Assembly: GCA_001599975.1 (NCBI GenBank)
Contig: BCIO01000006.1
Location: 987,587 to 1,051,586 of the forward strand
Length of the DNA: 64,000 nt
DNA from: Cystobasidiopsis lactophilus
Lineage: Eukaryota; Basidiomycota; Agaricostilbomycetes; Agaricostilbales; Chionosphaeraceae
Direction of reading: 5' to 3'
The translations under genes and the position numbers were made by a program. Of this stretch, positions 31,289-43,357 are shown in pieces (the stretch's first letter is position 1; each line of letters begins with the position of its first letter). The notes under the pieces are model-generated. The model was not told the origin of the DNA, ran no database searches, and saw only the letters and a list, made by a program, of their open reading frames with translations.

Positions 31289-32795
31289 ATGGTGCAAACT
31301 CAGCAGGCGTTTTTGCTTTCGGCGGCCGGGAAGACGCATTATGGCGAGCTCCCTCTGGAAAGCGACCTCAAGGAGAACGAAGTGCTGGTGGCGCCTAGGA
31401 AGACTGGGATCTGTGGCAGCGACTTGCATTTCCACAGGCATGGTGGCATTGGCGACATGATCGTCACGCCGGACAAGCCCTTGGTGCTCGGCCACGAGAG
31501 CGCAGGCGTTGTTGTCCGGGTGGGAAGCGCAGTGTCTGACTTCAAGAAGGGAGACCTTATCGTTCTGGAGCCTGGTGCCGTAAGTCTCATCGCCAGAAGT
31601 TGGGAAGGGAAAAAGCATGCTGAGAGCAACACCAGTCTTGCAATATTTGTGGCAACTGCAAAGACGTGAGCAGTCCTTCATTCTCTATTGAACTTGACAC
31701 TGAGCTCATCTTTGCTCATCTTGATGCATTCAGGGAGCCTACGAGATCTGCCCGAACCAAGTATTTGCCGGCATTCCGGCTGGCGGCCGAGTCAGTAGCG
31801 GCCATCAAAATGGCACTCTCCGCACATTCTACAAGACCCCAGCCCACATGTGCTACAAGTTACCAAAAAGCATGTCACTAGAGGAGGGCGCTTTGGTGAG
31901 CTACCATTACACCGAAACGTCTTGTTCGCCACTCAATTCCAAATCTTCACCGCAGATCGAACCACTCGCAGTTGTTCTACACGCCGTTTATCGCATTGGA
32001 AAGCTTCCAGGACTTGCTAGTGAGGGTTCAGTTGGGTCCAAGCTGGTTCGGGGCTCACACCTATGTGGGCCAGACGTCGTCGTATTCGGAGCTGGCCCCA
32101 TCGGCCTTTTGGCCATGGCCTGTGCGAAGGCTCTCTCGGCAAAACGAATTATTGCCGTCGAGGTCGCCAAGAATCGTCTTGACGTTGCAGCCTCGTACGT
32201 TGCGACTGACGTCTTCCAGCCGCCACCCAAACAAGAAGGCGAAGCTCCATCAGCTTACGCCATCCGCACTGTGAACGAGATGAAGGCCAAGCTCAACATT
32301 GCTGAGGATGGGCATGATGCCATTGACTTTATTGTGGACTGCTCAGGCGCGGTGGTGGGTTGTTCTCCTCGGTGGCAAAATTCCCCTTCTCAATGAGGTT
32401 CCGTTAGCCTTGTGTCGAGATGGCCTTCTATCTTGCTAAACCCATGGGCACCATCATACAAGTGGGAGCAGGCGGCTCCAACTTCAGCGTTCCAGTTTTG
32501 CCGCTCATCACCAAGTGAGTCGGTTGGCCAGTCCTCGCATAAGCATGCTCTGACGGCCGTGTGCAGGCAATTGACCTACAAAGGCTCAACCAAGTACGGT
32601 GCTGGCATCTATCAGCTTGCATTGGACCTGGTCGAGCAGAAGAGGATCGATCTCAAGCCGTTGATCTCCCACCGCTTCCCGTTCGACAAGGCAGACGAGG
32701 CCTTTGCCACGTTGCTGGCCGGACAGAGCGCGGACGGCAAAGTGGCCGTGAAGGTTGTCATCGACGGGCCGCCCATCGATTTGGACTCTTTGTGA
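31289..32795 (+). CDS. Xylitol/sorbitol-type zinc alcohol dehydrogenase
   Basis: The start ATG is at 31289 (MVQTQQAFLLSAAGKTHYGE). The catalytic zinc region is KTGICGSDLHFHRHG with LVLGHESAGVVV. The structural zinc loop, once spliced, is CNICGNCKD-GAYEIC (C-x2-C-x2-C-x7-C). LEEGALIEPLAVVLHAVYR and the Rossmann motif VVFGAGPIGLLAMACAKALS follow, then FIVDCSGA and the C-terminal KQLTYKGSTKYGAGIYQLAL with FDKADEAFATLLAGQSADGK. It fits NAD-dependent xylitol/L-iditol dehydrogenases (polyol to ketose). It carries an insert of about 15 residues (QPPPKQEGEAPS) after the nucleotide-binding region. About six introns; about 400 residues. Substrate cannot be told from sequence. Confidence 0.85.
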
Positions 32796-32973
32796 AATGC
32801 AGAGTGGCCGTACAAAGAGAGCATTGAACGAAGTCTTTTGGCGATCTCGCACAGCTCTTCTCCTTTCTTCCGGCTCTTGCAGACAGGTTGGCGAGCTCGC
32901 ATGAGAGCTCTGCGTCTCGGCTGCCAAATACGACAGACCTTGAAGCGACTTTGATACCAATAACAAAAGCAAT

Positions 32974-34774
32974 CTATTTGACAATGAATGGTGTGATGAC
33001 CGCTTGGGGTTTATGTAGAGGTGCCAGTGGCTTTTTGACCCCAATCCAGCAATCTGCAGAGCGAAGGAACTCGTCGTAACCCATCCGATCCATGCTCGCT
33101 ATTTCGTTCTTTGAAAGAAGCAGTTCTTTGCCGTTGACTATATTCTGCACTTGTGCCCAGTCAGTGAGTGCAGATTCACGCAACTTAGAGGGACCGGTAG
33201 AAGCGAAATCGGTGTGGGAGAAAACGAAGCTATCGAGCCTTGGCACGATGGGGCCTTGCGCATCTTCCATCTCGTCGATGAAGTTCCGGATACGAATTAA
33301 AACGTCTCTGACACTGTTCTTGTCGAGTATTTCGGCAATAGGGAATGAGGTGGGAGGGTCGGAGCCATAAACATCATCGTAAAACCGAAGAGGGATGGTG
33401 TCGGGATCCCAAGAGAGCCGGCCGCAAAGGCGCTCGGCTAGCATTAAGCTGGCCTTCAAATGCTTGACCATGTGGCACCCCTCTCCAGTCACTACCGAGC
33501 CAAGAGCCACTGCATGCGCGGTTCTTATCATCCCTGTTGTCAGGATATCGTCTGCCGGTGTGAAAAGAGCATCGGTAAGGCGTTCAATCTTGACCTCTTT
33601 CAGCGTCGAAAACTCTACATTGAGCACTTGGTGACCATCGGAGCGGTTTGGATGACAGAGTTGGCGAAGATGTCCGATTGCGCGGCACTGGAGCTTGAGA
33701 TCGTCAGAGGCCACAAAAGACGTGACCAGTGTCCAGTTCTGTGCCTCGTCTTCGAAAGGGCCGTCCTTTCGCTCCGAACTCCTCTTCTTCAGAGTCAATT
33801 TCTTTCCCTAGCAGGAGATTAGGGTGCGTCATGATTAAGTGAGAGTCGAGAACTAACAGGCTCTGAAAACCCTTTGAGTGGCATCGAGACCTGAAGCTTC
33901 ACTGAGCATGGGCTCCAACGCTGAGGCAAGGGCAGCACATACGTATTCGAGTCTGGAAGACTCCATGAGAGTGCAGAGCGCGGTTTCTTCGGTGGGAGTG
34001 ACATGCAGCTTGTATGCTTCTGCATTGACGCAAGATGAACGCAATCTGGGCAGTGGACGGCGAAAGCGAGATGCCGCAGAAGCGAGATAAGCGCTTTCCA
34101 GAGGGGTGATCTTCGGAAGGAGCTTTCCTCCGTAGCTCTCAACCGTCAGGCGGGCAGTGATTTGCTGACTGAAATCTATGTGAGCTCTGATTTGGTAAAT
34201 CAGGGGCGGGATCTCACCCTCCGAAGAATGCCAGTTTAGAAACCCCGCTCTGGCCGTCGCATACAACGAGGACCGACTCGTGATGCCGACGTGCCCATGT
34301 ATTCAGAGCTTCGGTCGCTGTCTTCGTACATGGGTTTCCAAGATGCTCCAGATAATTTACATATTCTGTTGAAGGGGCGAGTTGGAAACTGGCGCCAAAG
34401 ACCTCTCTCAAGGCCCTCGCAAGACGGTGGCACTCTCCTCGCTGAAGAGCGTTTGCAAGGTCATTGAGTGGTTTGTCGTCAGAGCGGTTGTGGTGCTTGA
34501 CCAGCTGCGCTTGAGCGGAGAGGAAGGCGTGAAACTCGTCCTTCGAGGGCAGCGGCCCCTCAACGTTTGGTATGCGCATCTCGCCTTGTTGATCCTCGTG
34601 CTCGACCCAGAGCTTGACTCTAGAACCCCGCTCGAGCACCCCCAGGCAGAAAAAAAGAGCGATCAAGACTTCATGCTTGGCGGCCAATATCACGTAGGGA
34701 AATCGCCAGTGAGGAGCAACCCCGGGAGCCTGACGATTCTTTGTAGGAAGGTTGCGAGGCGGAGCGATTGACAT
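32974..34774 (-). CDS. Uncharacterised fungal protein
   Basis: First ATG in frame is 34774 (MSIAPPRNLPTKNRQAP). Exon 1 continues HEVLIALFFCLGVLERGSRV and RGECHRLARALREVFGASFQ, EALNTWARRHHESVLVVCDG. Exon 2 (about 33850-34210) has QITARLTVESYGGKLLPKIT and LHVTPTEETALCTLMES. A long last exon, 32974 to about 33800, gives NWTLVTSFVASDDLKLQCRA, VTGEGCHMVKHLKASLMLAE, DPDTIPLRFYDDVYGSDPPT and MDRMGYDEFLRSADCWIGVK, ending ITPFIVK. About 570-600 residues, globular composition, no membrane segment or motif I recognise. Convergent with the polyol dehydrogenase. Confidence 0.65.
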
Positions 34775-35430
34775 GTCAACCAAAAGCGCGCGAGCGTGGG
34801 CAATGGACGAAGAACAGAACTGTAAGGTCCCAAAACCTGCAATGCGACGACTCGGAAAGTACAGAAGACGAGTACAGTACGACGGTACAGACTACCTCCT
34901 TCTGTCGTCATCTACACTGGCATTGGTGAAGATCCAACACATACAGCTCAGTCCAACCAACAGAGTCTCGACGCAGACGGGCCGCAGCATGATAGTCAGA
35001 GAACGGAGGCTCGTTGAAGCTTCGAAGGAGCGCGGGCCATGCCGGGGACCAATTTGACGCCTTGCAATCCCACGGCATCCATGTCAGAACAACGCAAGTG
35101 GCAGAGGCAGCCAGGCTTCAACGTGGGCCTCTCCAAAACTCCGCGGGCGAGAATTCGCCACCGCTCCTCAGATTGCCACCAATGCTACCTCTGGTTCCCA
35201 AGTTCATGCATTAAAAGTAATAAGCATTCCATGAAGATGGTCCCCAAAGGAAAGTATCAACCCCTCAATGAAGAAAAAAAGAAAGCGTCCAGCGAGCGAA
35301 AAACGGAGTCATGGGAAAGAATGTACAATGCTTTTGGAGGAGTCTATAAGGGAGGAGGCGTGCGAAAGGGTGTGTAAACACAAAGTCCGTTTGATATGAA
35401 TTGGAAAGCCGGTTAAAAGGCGAGGGGTGT
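34775..35430. other. Intergenic spacer
   Basis: Promoter of the unknown gene at 34774 and 3' flank of the glyoxal oxidase gene. An open plus-strand frame at 35039-35377 is Lys/Ser-rich and I judge it non-coding. Confidence 0.45.
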
Positions 35431-38223
35431 TTACAGCTGGAAGAAAGCGAGCGCGGCGAGGAGGGACAGGCCAGCTGCCAACGTCGGTAGCGGCGAGAGG
35501 TTGAAGGCGCCGGAGGAGGCCGAGTTGTTGCCAACCTCTGCTGCTGGGGAGGCGCTGCCGGTCGAGTTGTCGGTGCGCGCCTTGAAGCCGCTGGACGCTG
35601 GCAGGTCCTGGGCGGCGGCGATGGTCTGGGTGCCGACGCCGTCACCGCACATGATCCATTGGCCAATGGAAGGCACGCCGTTGACGACGACGAAGAGGAG
35701 CGCGGGGCCGGGCGCGAGGATGTTGGGGTTAGGCGGGAGCTGAGAGACGTGCAGGGTGGCGCCCCCCGACGACGAGTCGAAAGTCGCAGTTGAGTTAAGG
35801 ACCTGTACGAGCAAAATCAAGACCAATTCAAGGACATGAATATGGGGAAGACGACGCACGACCACACGCTGGCCCATGTTCATGGCGTGGGTGGAGAAGC
35901 CGGGTCGGATGACGACGACCTTGGTGACGGACAAGACCGAGCTATCGCTGCCAACGTCGGCCTTGCTGAGCGTCACATCGAAAGACTGTGCATCCTCGGA
36001 AGAGCTCAATCAGACAAGAGACTGATACGGCAAGAAACAACGCACGTTGCCACCGTAGGTCAAAGCAGTGGGCAAGCCTTGGGGTTCCGGCCTGGGCTCG
36101 TTGTAGTAATCCGGGTAGAAGTACTCAGTGCGGTACTCGGTGGGCCAAGTGTAGCCCGGTGTGCCGACTGCGATGTAGTCCGCGTTGGGGTTGGAGCCGG
36201 AGACGAAGACGGAGCCGTCCGGCAGGAGGGTGGCGGACGAGTGGTAGAGGCGGGGGACGGTCGAGTTGGCCATGCCCTTGCGGTAGAAGCGCGAGCCAGA
36301 TGGTAGCGCAGGGTCGCTGTGAGGAGGAAAAACAACTCTATCAGACTGGGCATGATCTGATAGGGCAGGGCACCAACTCACAAGTACATAGGAGCATAGA
36401 TGGGGTCAGTGCCGAACGCCTGGCCAACAGCCCAGGAGGTGTTGCCATAGCCAGCGGTGCCGGACTGGATGCCGTTGCCGATCCAGTAGCGGCCGTCGGG
36501 CAGGGCGATCATGTTGCCCATGACGCGGATCTCGGGCAGGTCCTCCTCATCCGCAAAGGCGGTGGACACGTCGGGGGTGATGGACACGCAGGTCTTGTCA
36601 GCCGGGTAGCTGCAGAATCCGAGAAACGCAGCTCAGACCGACAAAGGTCTCAAGTAGCCTCGCAAGACCTACGCAGCAATGTTCCAGTCCAAAGTCCATT
36701 GCTGTTGATTTCCAAAAAGCGGATGAGACCTGAAAGGTCTAAAGAGGAAGAAGAGAAACCAACATCAGGCTGCAAGTTGGTGCCACCGCAGAACCAGATG
36801 GTGGCGGTCCAGTTGTTGGCGGGCGTCAAGGGCATCATGGCGGTGGCGGCCGAGCCAGGGTAGGTGCGCACAGCATGCGGCATCTCCGGCAAGGCGTACT
36901 CGACGTTGTTCTGCCAGTCGAAGAGCTCGTTGCCCAGGTTGGCGTTGATGAAGATCTTGCCTGACGGCAGCAGGAAGGTCAGGGCGAACAGGTTGGCGGG
37001 CAAGGTGGTGGTGAGGATGTTGAGGCCGATGGGCGCGCCGGTGCCCTTGGGCGGGTAATACTCGATCGTCGGGTTATTTTGGCCAGCGTCGTTCTGTGCT
37101 CACCACCATTAAATTAGGATCGGAATGCCCTAAGGGAGCGATTGAAACGCACGACGTATCCACCATAATCACATCCCTGTACAGCAAACGCAATGTACTA
37201 AGCTCCAAGCAAGGGGAGCTAAAGGGGGAAAGCGAGACGCACGCCAATGATGATGATCGAGCCATCGGACAAGGTCTCCAAAGTCGGGTACCACCTGCGG
37301 GTGGTCATGCCGTTGATGTCGTCGTACCAATCGCAAGTCTCCCCGTTCGCCGTGTCGCAAGGTGTCTGTACTCCGACAAGAAACCGATGAGCCCACCATT
37401 GTTCTCAAACGCGAAAGGTTGTCAGGACGTACGTAAATTCGAATGGCCTTGCCGCCATCTGCGTCTTCGTAGCCTGCTGTCCCTGCCAAGCCGCCGTAGG
37501 TGACTGCTTGGTTGCCGCCTGTGCGAGAGGTAGGGTAGTCAGAAACAGGAGGCAGTGCATCTTTCAGGTCCCGCGAGTCCACGCACCGACGTTGAGCCAG
37601 GTTCTGTGGCAGCGAATGAGAGCCACTCCTCAGGAGTAACAAGTAGCATCGAAACCCACCCATTCCCGAGCACATTTCCGCCCGCGCAGAACGAGTTGGA
37701 GACGACGTGCATGGCCTCTGCCGTGTGCTGTTCAATCCGGCCGATTCGTCAGACCCTGGCGCGCGTCTGTAGCATAGGCAAGCCATCAACGAACCGATGT
37801 CAGGTTCCATCGAGAGCCCCAAGCCGGGTGGCCATCGACCTCGAGGTTGTTGCCATTGTTCTCAGTCTTGTCACTGTAGCAACCCACGCGTGATTAGCCC
37901 AGAGACGAGTGGGCTAAGGTAGAGGGAGAAGCCTACACGATGATGACCGAGTTGTATTGATCCAAGAAGAGCTACAAAGCTGCGCATTCAGCTTTTCGCT
38001 CGGCCGCTCCGCCCCCCAAAAATACGAACCTGTTGCGCTGACACTCCTCTGCCACCCAGCAACGCGTCAGTTGCCTGCACCAGCCAACCTGGGAGAGATG
38101 CACGCACGAATTGCCCATGATGGAGAAGCTGTTGGGAGTCGCAGAGTTGTTGACGACGAGCGCGGCCTGAGCGGAGAGCGCCGCCGCCGTCAACGCGACC
38201 GTCGCTCTGGTAGCTGGCCTCAT
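35431..38223 (-). CDS. Glyoxal oxidase, secreted copper radical oxidase (AA5_1), GPI-anchored
   Basis: The start ATG at 38223 gives a signal peptide (MRPATRATVALTAAALSAQA). The galactose-oxidase-like propeller follows: AMHVVSNSFCAGGNVLGNG, MTTRRWYPTLETLSDGSIII, FALTFLLPSGKIFINANLGN, PEMPHAVRTYPGSAATAMMP, IRVMGNMIALPDGRYWIGNG, VPRLYHSSATLLPDGSVFVS with GSNPN, and FSTHAMNMGQRVVV carrying the copper-ligand His. A C-terminal AA5 immunoglobulin-like domain (ALLFVVVNGVPSIGQWIMCG) leads to a Ser/Asn-rich stretch and a hydrophobic end (LPTLAAGLSLLAALAFFQL) typical of a GPI anchor. It oxidises small aldehydes and makes H2O2 outside the cell. About ten introns of 50-70 nt. Confidence 0.92.
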
Positions 38224-38627
38224 TCTGGGTGGGTGTTTTGATCTTAAAAGAGCGTTGAGCCTGGTCTATGAGAAGTGGGTGCCGATTATTATTAGGGGGA
38301 GCAGATGGACGACGAGGGACACGAGACGCAGCAGCGAAGGCGAGTCCTTGGCCGCGGCGCGCTCAGGTTGTTTTGGTGCCGAGCGCCACGCAGATCCCTT
38401 CCCGCTCATTTAATCGGAATGCTCAGTAAACCCAAAAAAGCTCGCGAATCGCAGACTTGCTAGCATACAAGCGAGAACCTGAAAAGAGCCCAAGCAGAAG
38501 GGGAAGCAATTTGACGCGTCCCTCGCCTGTTGGTGGCGGCAACGAGGCAAGTGAGCTGTAGCGCCAACCATTGTGCGCGGAGAGAAACGCACAGCAACGA
38601 GGAAGTAGCGGGCTGCTCCGATCGCGA
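38224..38627. other. Spacer / promoter of the glyoxal oxidase gene
   Basis: About 400 bp holding the glyoxal oxidase promoter and leader, and the 3' end of the secreted gene starting at 39371. TTATTATTAGGGGGAG near 38285 is AT-rich relative to its surroundings. No gene. Confidence 0.45.
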
Positions 38628-39371
38628 TCAGGGAGGGATGGGGATGCATTTGACGGTGTAGTCCTCGTCGTCGCCGGCGACCGTGACGAAGACGTCGAAG
38701 GTCTGAGGTGGAGCGCACTCGATCATCTATCACGCCAATTCAGTCTCTTGTTCTACAACCGACTAAAAGAAAGAGCGAGGGCTCACGAAAGTGCCAGGCG
38801 AGGCTTGCTCTTCCTCTCCGAGCTGTAAGAGAACCAGGAGCCGATTGAGGTCATGGTCCCTCTGGCTCAAAAACCACACCAGAACGTACAGGGTCAATGA
38901 TGATCTCGAACTGTAGGTGCCCAGTATCAGCATGTCAACACACAAACCGGGTGCGAACTGGAGGAAAACTCGCCGGAGTGTTGCAGCTGATGATGGCCGA
39001 AACCTGGTTCTTCCTGAGAACGTAGTTGTTGCCCTCGTACACGGTCGCAATGGTGGTGTAAGTTGGGACGCCGTCCTCATCTGAGCGCGCGAAGTGCTTC
39101 AGTCCACAAGTAGCCTAAAGGTGCGGAAAGGGAGTGAACAAGACGGACTCGTATACTTGATCTTGAGGAAAAAGTTCTCAAATTCCGACTCGTTGATGAT
39201 GAAGGCGTTGTTCAAGGCTATGAACCTGTAGTTTGCGCAAGTGTCATCGGCGCGCTTGACCAGGCCACCCTCGCGGCGGGGACACAGCTGGCCGAGGTTG
39301 ACGTTGGCTGGAGCAGCCAGGGATAAGGCGGTGGCAAAGACGAGGCAGATGAGAGCGACGGCGCGGAACAT
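38628..39371 (-). CDS. Small secreted protein
   Basis: The start ATG at 39371 encodes a signal peptide (MFRAVALICLVFATALSLAA). The mature part has NVNLGQLCPRREGGLVKRAD with a KR site that Kex2 could cut, then YRFIALNNAFIINESEFENF and FLKIKY. Next come CGLKHFARSDEDGVPTYTTI, ATVYEGNNYVLRKNQVSAII and SCNTPA with SFEIIIDP. The last exon reads MIECAPPQTFDVFVTVAGDD with VKCIPIPP and a stop at 38628-38630. About 175 residues with four or five cysteines and short introns. No family recognised; an extracellular or effector-like role is only possible. Confidence 0.65.
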
Positions 39372-40224
39372 GGTTTGATGTGGAAAGCTCTTGTTCGCAG
39401 TTCGGAAGAGAAAGCGAGAGGGGACGGCAACGAGCGACCACCGGAGTGCCAAGAGTGTCTTCTCCGCTCGATTGTAGGCCGCCGCTCTCGCCGAGCGGAG
39501 GTTCTGGGCAGAGTGGAGCAGAGCAATAATATCTGGAAGGGACTTTGCGAAGAGCAAAAATGAGGAGTGTCCTTTCGGATGCTTCTCAGATCTTCGATCA
39601 GTAGCAAATCAATGCCCAAGCTTTAGAGTTGGTGCAGAGCGGGCCCCGCTAGAATCAGAAGCAAAGAGAAACCACTGGGTGGACTGGGTCAGCCGGAGCA
39701 GACGCCAAGGCCGGAAGCGGAGCAGAGGAAAAGCAAGGGCCTAGAATCGGAAGATATACCTCCCTTTGCTGCTGCAAGCGAGGTCTAAGCTAGGACTGGG
39801 GCACCGGGCAGACGGCCAAAAGCCAAAGAAACCGGACTTTAGAGGCCGAGAGAAGTAACTTGTACAGCTAAATGGGCGCGCCAGGGATGCAAGGAGACAG
39901 TCTTGTGACCGTGATAGGGCAGAGGCTTTTCAAAGTCGTTCGAAACTCCGGCGGAGCCTGAGAGAGCTTTGCATAGAGCGCGGCCACTGAAGGCTGAGGC
40001 ACTCCGCGCCTTCGATCGTCTCACAAGCGCTCGGTAGCTCATCAAAACGGGTTCAAAATCGCAGTTGCAGGGCCAATGTCAACCATGGCACCAGCGGAGC
40101 AAGAGAGGTCCAAGCTGCTCTGTGCTTTGGCCCGCGGCCGCCGCGGAGCAAGCCTCCTGTGCTTGTTTGTGGGCCTTTCTTTCTTTAGGGGTCGACCAAA
40201 GGCAGTCTTTGCAATGCAGTCCGG
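39372..40224. promoter_or_regulatory. Divergent intergenic region
   Basis: 853 bp between two divergent genes. Long purine-rich stretches, no coding signal, no RNA gene found. Confidence 0.45.
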
Positions 40225-41839
40225 ATGGATTACGAGCTAGAAGAGACAGACACGCCCGAGCTGAACCTCGACTCCAAGCGTCAGGCCCGCCGCAAGAGGG
40301 ACAAAGTCAAGCAGACGCCGGAGCTGTTCAAGCTGCACAAGAGGGCGTCGCTCGAAAGCCTGCCAGAGTCTTTCTTCGACAAGACAGCGGAGGATGCGGA
40401 CAACAAGGTCGGGCTCGACCTGCGACTGCCGGAAGGGCAGCAGTTTGGCAGGCGAAAGGTCCGAGAGGTGCTGGCTCACCTGCGACGCGCCGACTCGGCC
40501 AACTCGGTGGCTTCTTCCTCGTCCGAAGCAGAAGAAACTGTCCCTTCAGCTCTCAGTGACTTGACTTTGGACGTTGAAGAGGGCGGTGGGACGGACAAGA
40601 CCCGGCAACCGCGCCGCCGCCTGTCTAAGCTCAAGTACGCCGTCCAACGCTCGCTCAAGGACGACCTCAAACAGCTCGAGAAGGCTGGCCTTGTGAATTT
40701 CACTGACGCCAACAACCGAGAGTACGCTCTGGATGTCCTTTTCGAGAACCAGCGAGGCTTTGTCGCCTGGGGCCTGCCAAAGTTCTCCGCCAACGCCCTG
40801 CTCAACCTCGACCCTGCGCCTTGGACGTACGACGACATGATGGACTGTCCATTCGACGTTCACGACTTTCCACTGCCCAGCCCAGACTGGCACTGGGTGC
40901 ACCCCGAGTTCCTTATCGATATGACGGCGGACGTGGACCAGCAGGGCTGGGCGTACAGCTTCTCCTTCTCTTCCAATGGGTGGCGAGCCACTGCAAAGAC
41001 GTGGCGGTCGTTCGTGCGCCGGCGGCGATGGGTTCGCAAGCGCGTTAAGGAACCTCTGCCCCCCTCCGACTTTGACCCCGAGGATGACGACGACTCCTTG
41101 CACGTCCCGGAAGTCAGAAACTCGTCCTTTGCCGACCGAGAAATCCCCAACACCGTCTACGATGCCGCCCGGGTGCAGCAATTTAATGGCGAGCTTTCGC
41201 TCAAAGCTGCGCACTCCCTCCTCCCTCTTTCAAGCGCCCGGAAGGCCGAACTTTTCAAAGGAGGTTCAGAGGGGAATCTGAACGCGTACAATCCGTTCCT
41301 GGCATGGAAAGCGATCAAGTCGGAGGCGGCAGCGGCGGAGGCCAAGGAGGGGAGCGAGCGCGACCATGAGGGGCTGTGGAAGGATGCAGTGGTCGAGATC
41401 AACCTTCACCGAGTGCTGCGAGTCCTAAAGGCCTGCCGAATGGACCGAGAGCGCATGCACCTCTGGCGGCTCTGGCTTCGCGTCGACAAGCACCCGCACG
41501 GCTCTGCCGAACCGGGGCCAGATTTGGACGATGTGTGGGACCTCATCGAAGTCAGGGTAGGCTTCTGCTCCCATTTGCTTTGCTGGTTCATCAGTAATTT
41601 GGTGTGGTTGCGGCCAGGTGGACCGGCTCCTCCACAGTTTCATGTATCAACAAGTCTCGTCGGAATGGCTCGGCCTTTTGATCAGCCTCCACAACAAAAG
41701 CGACTTGCACCATCGCTACTCCTCGGACGATCGTTCCCACGCCAAGTTCCCAAAATCCCTGGATCCCCTCGTTTTGTCCAAAGCTCAGCACCACTACAAA
41801 GCCGCACCCAGGCTGGAATTCTATGACGACATTCAGTGA
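40225..41839 (+). CDS. Dysferlin-domain protein, Spo73/Mug65-like
   Basis: The start ATG is at 40225 (MDYELEETDTPELNLDSKRQ). One long exon runs to about 41553, then an intron (GTAGGC to about 41617) and a last exon (VDRLLHSFMYQQVSSEWLGL) ending EFYDDIQ. A DysF/peroxin-type domain is visible: YALDVLFENQRGFVAWGLPK, PDWHWVHPEFLIDMTADVDQ, GWAYSFSFSSNGW and WRSFVRRRRWVRKR. The C-terminal block INLHRVLRVLKACRMDRERM with LWRLWLRV is also present. Relatives include yeast Spo73 and fission yeast Mug65, soluble proteins needed for spore membrane growth, and the peroxisomal Pex30 group. I see no membrane helix, so it fits the Spo73/Mug65 type. About 515 residues. Confidence 0.75.
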
Positions 41840-42017
41840 CGTTGGGCGAAAACGAAGTAAGGGGGCAACCTGAGAGGAGTCAGCGGGTGGAAGGCGTCTA
41901 GGCAGGCCGACCCTAGAGCGCGTCTGGCCGTTTGTCTGTTGGAAACAACGCTGCCAATCGCTCTGGCGACCGCAAACTTCAGATCAGTCGCTGGCAACTT
42001 AGATAGAGCACCGAAAC

Positions 42018-42817
42018 TCAACTAGCTTCTTCCCACATCTCTTCCGCGCTTCGCGGGATGCGCTCAGCGTCCATTTTGAGGCGCTCTCCTTTTGCTCGCT
42101 CCACCGTCTGTGCCGTCGTACCCTCTGCGCCTTGTCTATCCAACGCTTCGTATATGGCGTCTTGCGGGTCAAAGTCGGCCTTCCGTCCTGCTGCTTTTGT
42201 CAGACCTGCACGCCGTACTGGAGAGTGGCCAACTTGCGAGTGAGAATGTGCACGTGCACGTGAGGTACGCTTTGCCCTCTGGTGTGGCTTTGTCAAGCTA
42301 AAGCTAAAGAGGAGCACATAACACAGACGGCTTACGCTTCGGGGCCATCCTGAGCGGTCGTCCTGTGAGCTCACTCGCAGGCAGCGAGATATCGGCGGCT
42401 TACCTGGCACGCCACAGTCATACCTTCATGTTTGATATCAGCTCCGTAATCTCTGCATTGATAAACCAGACAAGGCTCACTTGTAGCTTTGAATTCTCGC
42501 TCGATGCACGACGAAATCTCCTGCGCTGCCAGAAAGAGATCGCTGACTTCTTCCGGCTTGAGGCCTGACAGCCTTGGCACAATTCTCTGGGGTATAACAA
42601 GGACGTCTTGTGGCATCGTGAGAGCGGCGGCGTTTGCTGGCAGTAAAGCAGACTTACGACCCGGCAACAAGGGCATCTTCCTGGCGTTCAGCCTTCTATC
42701 ACTCTCGACGACAGTGATGTGCCTTACCAAGTTTACAACTCCGTACGACAAGCTGCTCTTGTAGAAAATCTGCTTGGAGATTGGGAAGACGTGGAACAAG
42801 GGGGTCGCCGAGGCCAT
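42018..42817 (-). CDS. HIT-family hydrolase, FHIT-like (diadenosine polyphosphate hydrolase)
   Basis: The start ATG is at 42817 (MASATPLFHVFPISKQIFYK). FYKSSLSYGVVNL and VLVIPQRIVPRLSGLKPEEV, then SDLFLAAQEISSCIEREFKA, align with FHIT. The catalytic triad exon reads PHVHVHILTR (HxHxH). The C-terminal exon has DFDPQDAIYEALDRQGAEGT and ends RSAEEMWEEAS, as in Aph1/FHIT proteins, which cleave Ap3A/Ap4A. Four short introns; about 190 residues. Convergent with the dysferlin-domain gene, 178 bp apart. Confidence 0.85.
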
Positions 42818-43357
42818 TCTCGTCGCTTAACACACTCTGCTCTCCAGACACGACACCAAGGACCAAAGAGCACAGACACGAAGAGCCGTCGATCTATTAC
42901 GATGCTTTCGAACGCAACTGGAATGGGCGACTAGGAAGAAACCGATGGCCGCATGCGTTGAACCAACCTGCTGCCCGGGGCCGCCGAGGCTTGATCCCCA
43001 TCGATCATGGCTCCAATGCAATCGCTCCTCTAATATATGCACTCTGAATCCACGCGGCCAGCTGCAAAACGGCAGTAGTCTGCCGGCTGTCTCTGCCTCC
43101 CTTCAAGTTGCCACCTCTCTGTCCCTTAAATTACGCGTGTTGGATGCTTTCGCCCAACAATAAGGGCGCGCGTTATCTCATCTGAATGGCATGTAGACTG
43201 TGTTGCTGCCTCGCTGTGTCCACTTAAGGAGGATTAGAGTGCTTGGGCTCGACTCTCGGCAAGAAAATGAACGACCGGCAGAGGTGCGGCACCGTCTGTG
43301 GGGATCTTGCTTCTCTTCTTCTTCCCATTCCGTGTCCTTTCAAGTGTTAAGTGCGCG
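42818..43357. promoter_or_regulatory. Divergent promoter, HIT hydrolase / SDR
   Basis: 540 bp without coding signal. It forms the left border of the proposed metabolic cluster. Confidence 0.5.

Noticed and set aside
35039-35377. Lys/Ser-rich plus-strand frame
   Set aside because: Low-complexity and no homology I can see; more likely the 3' flank of the glyoxal oxidase gene.
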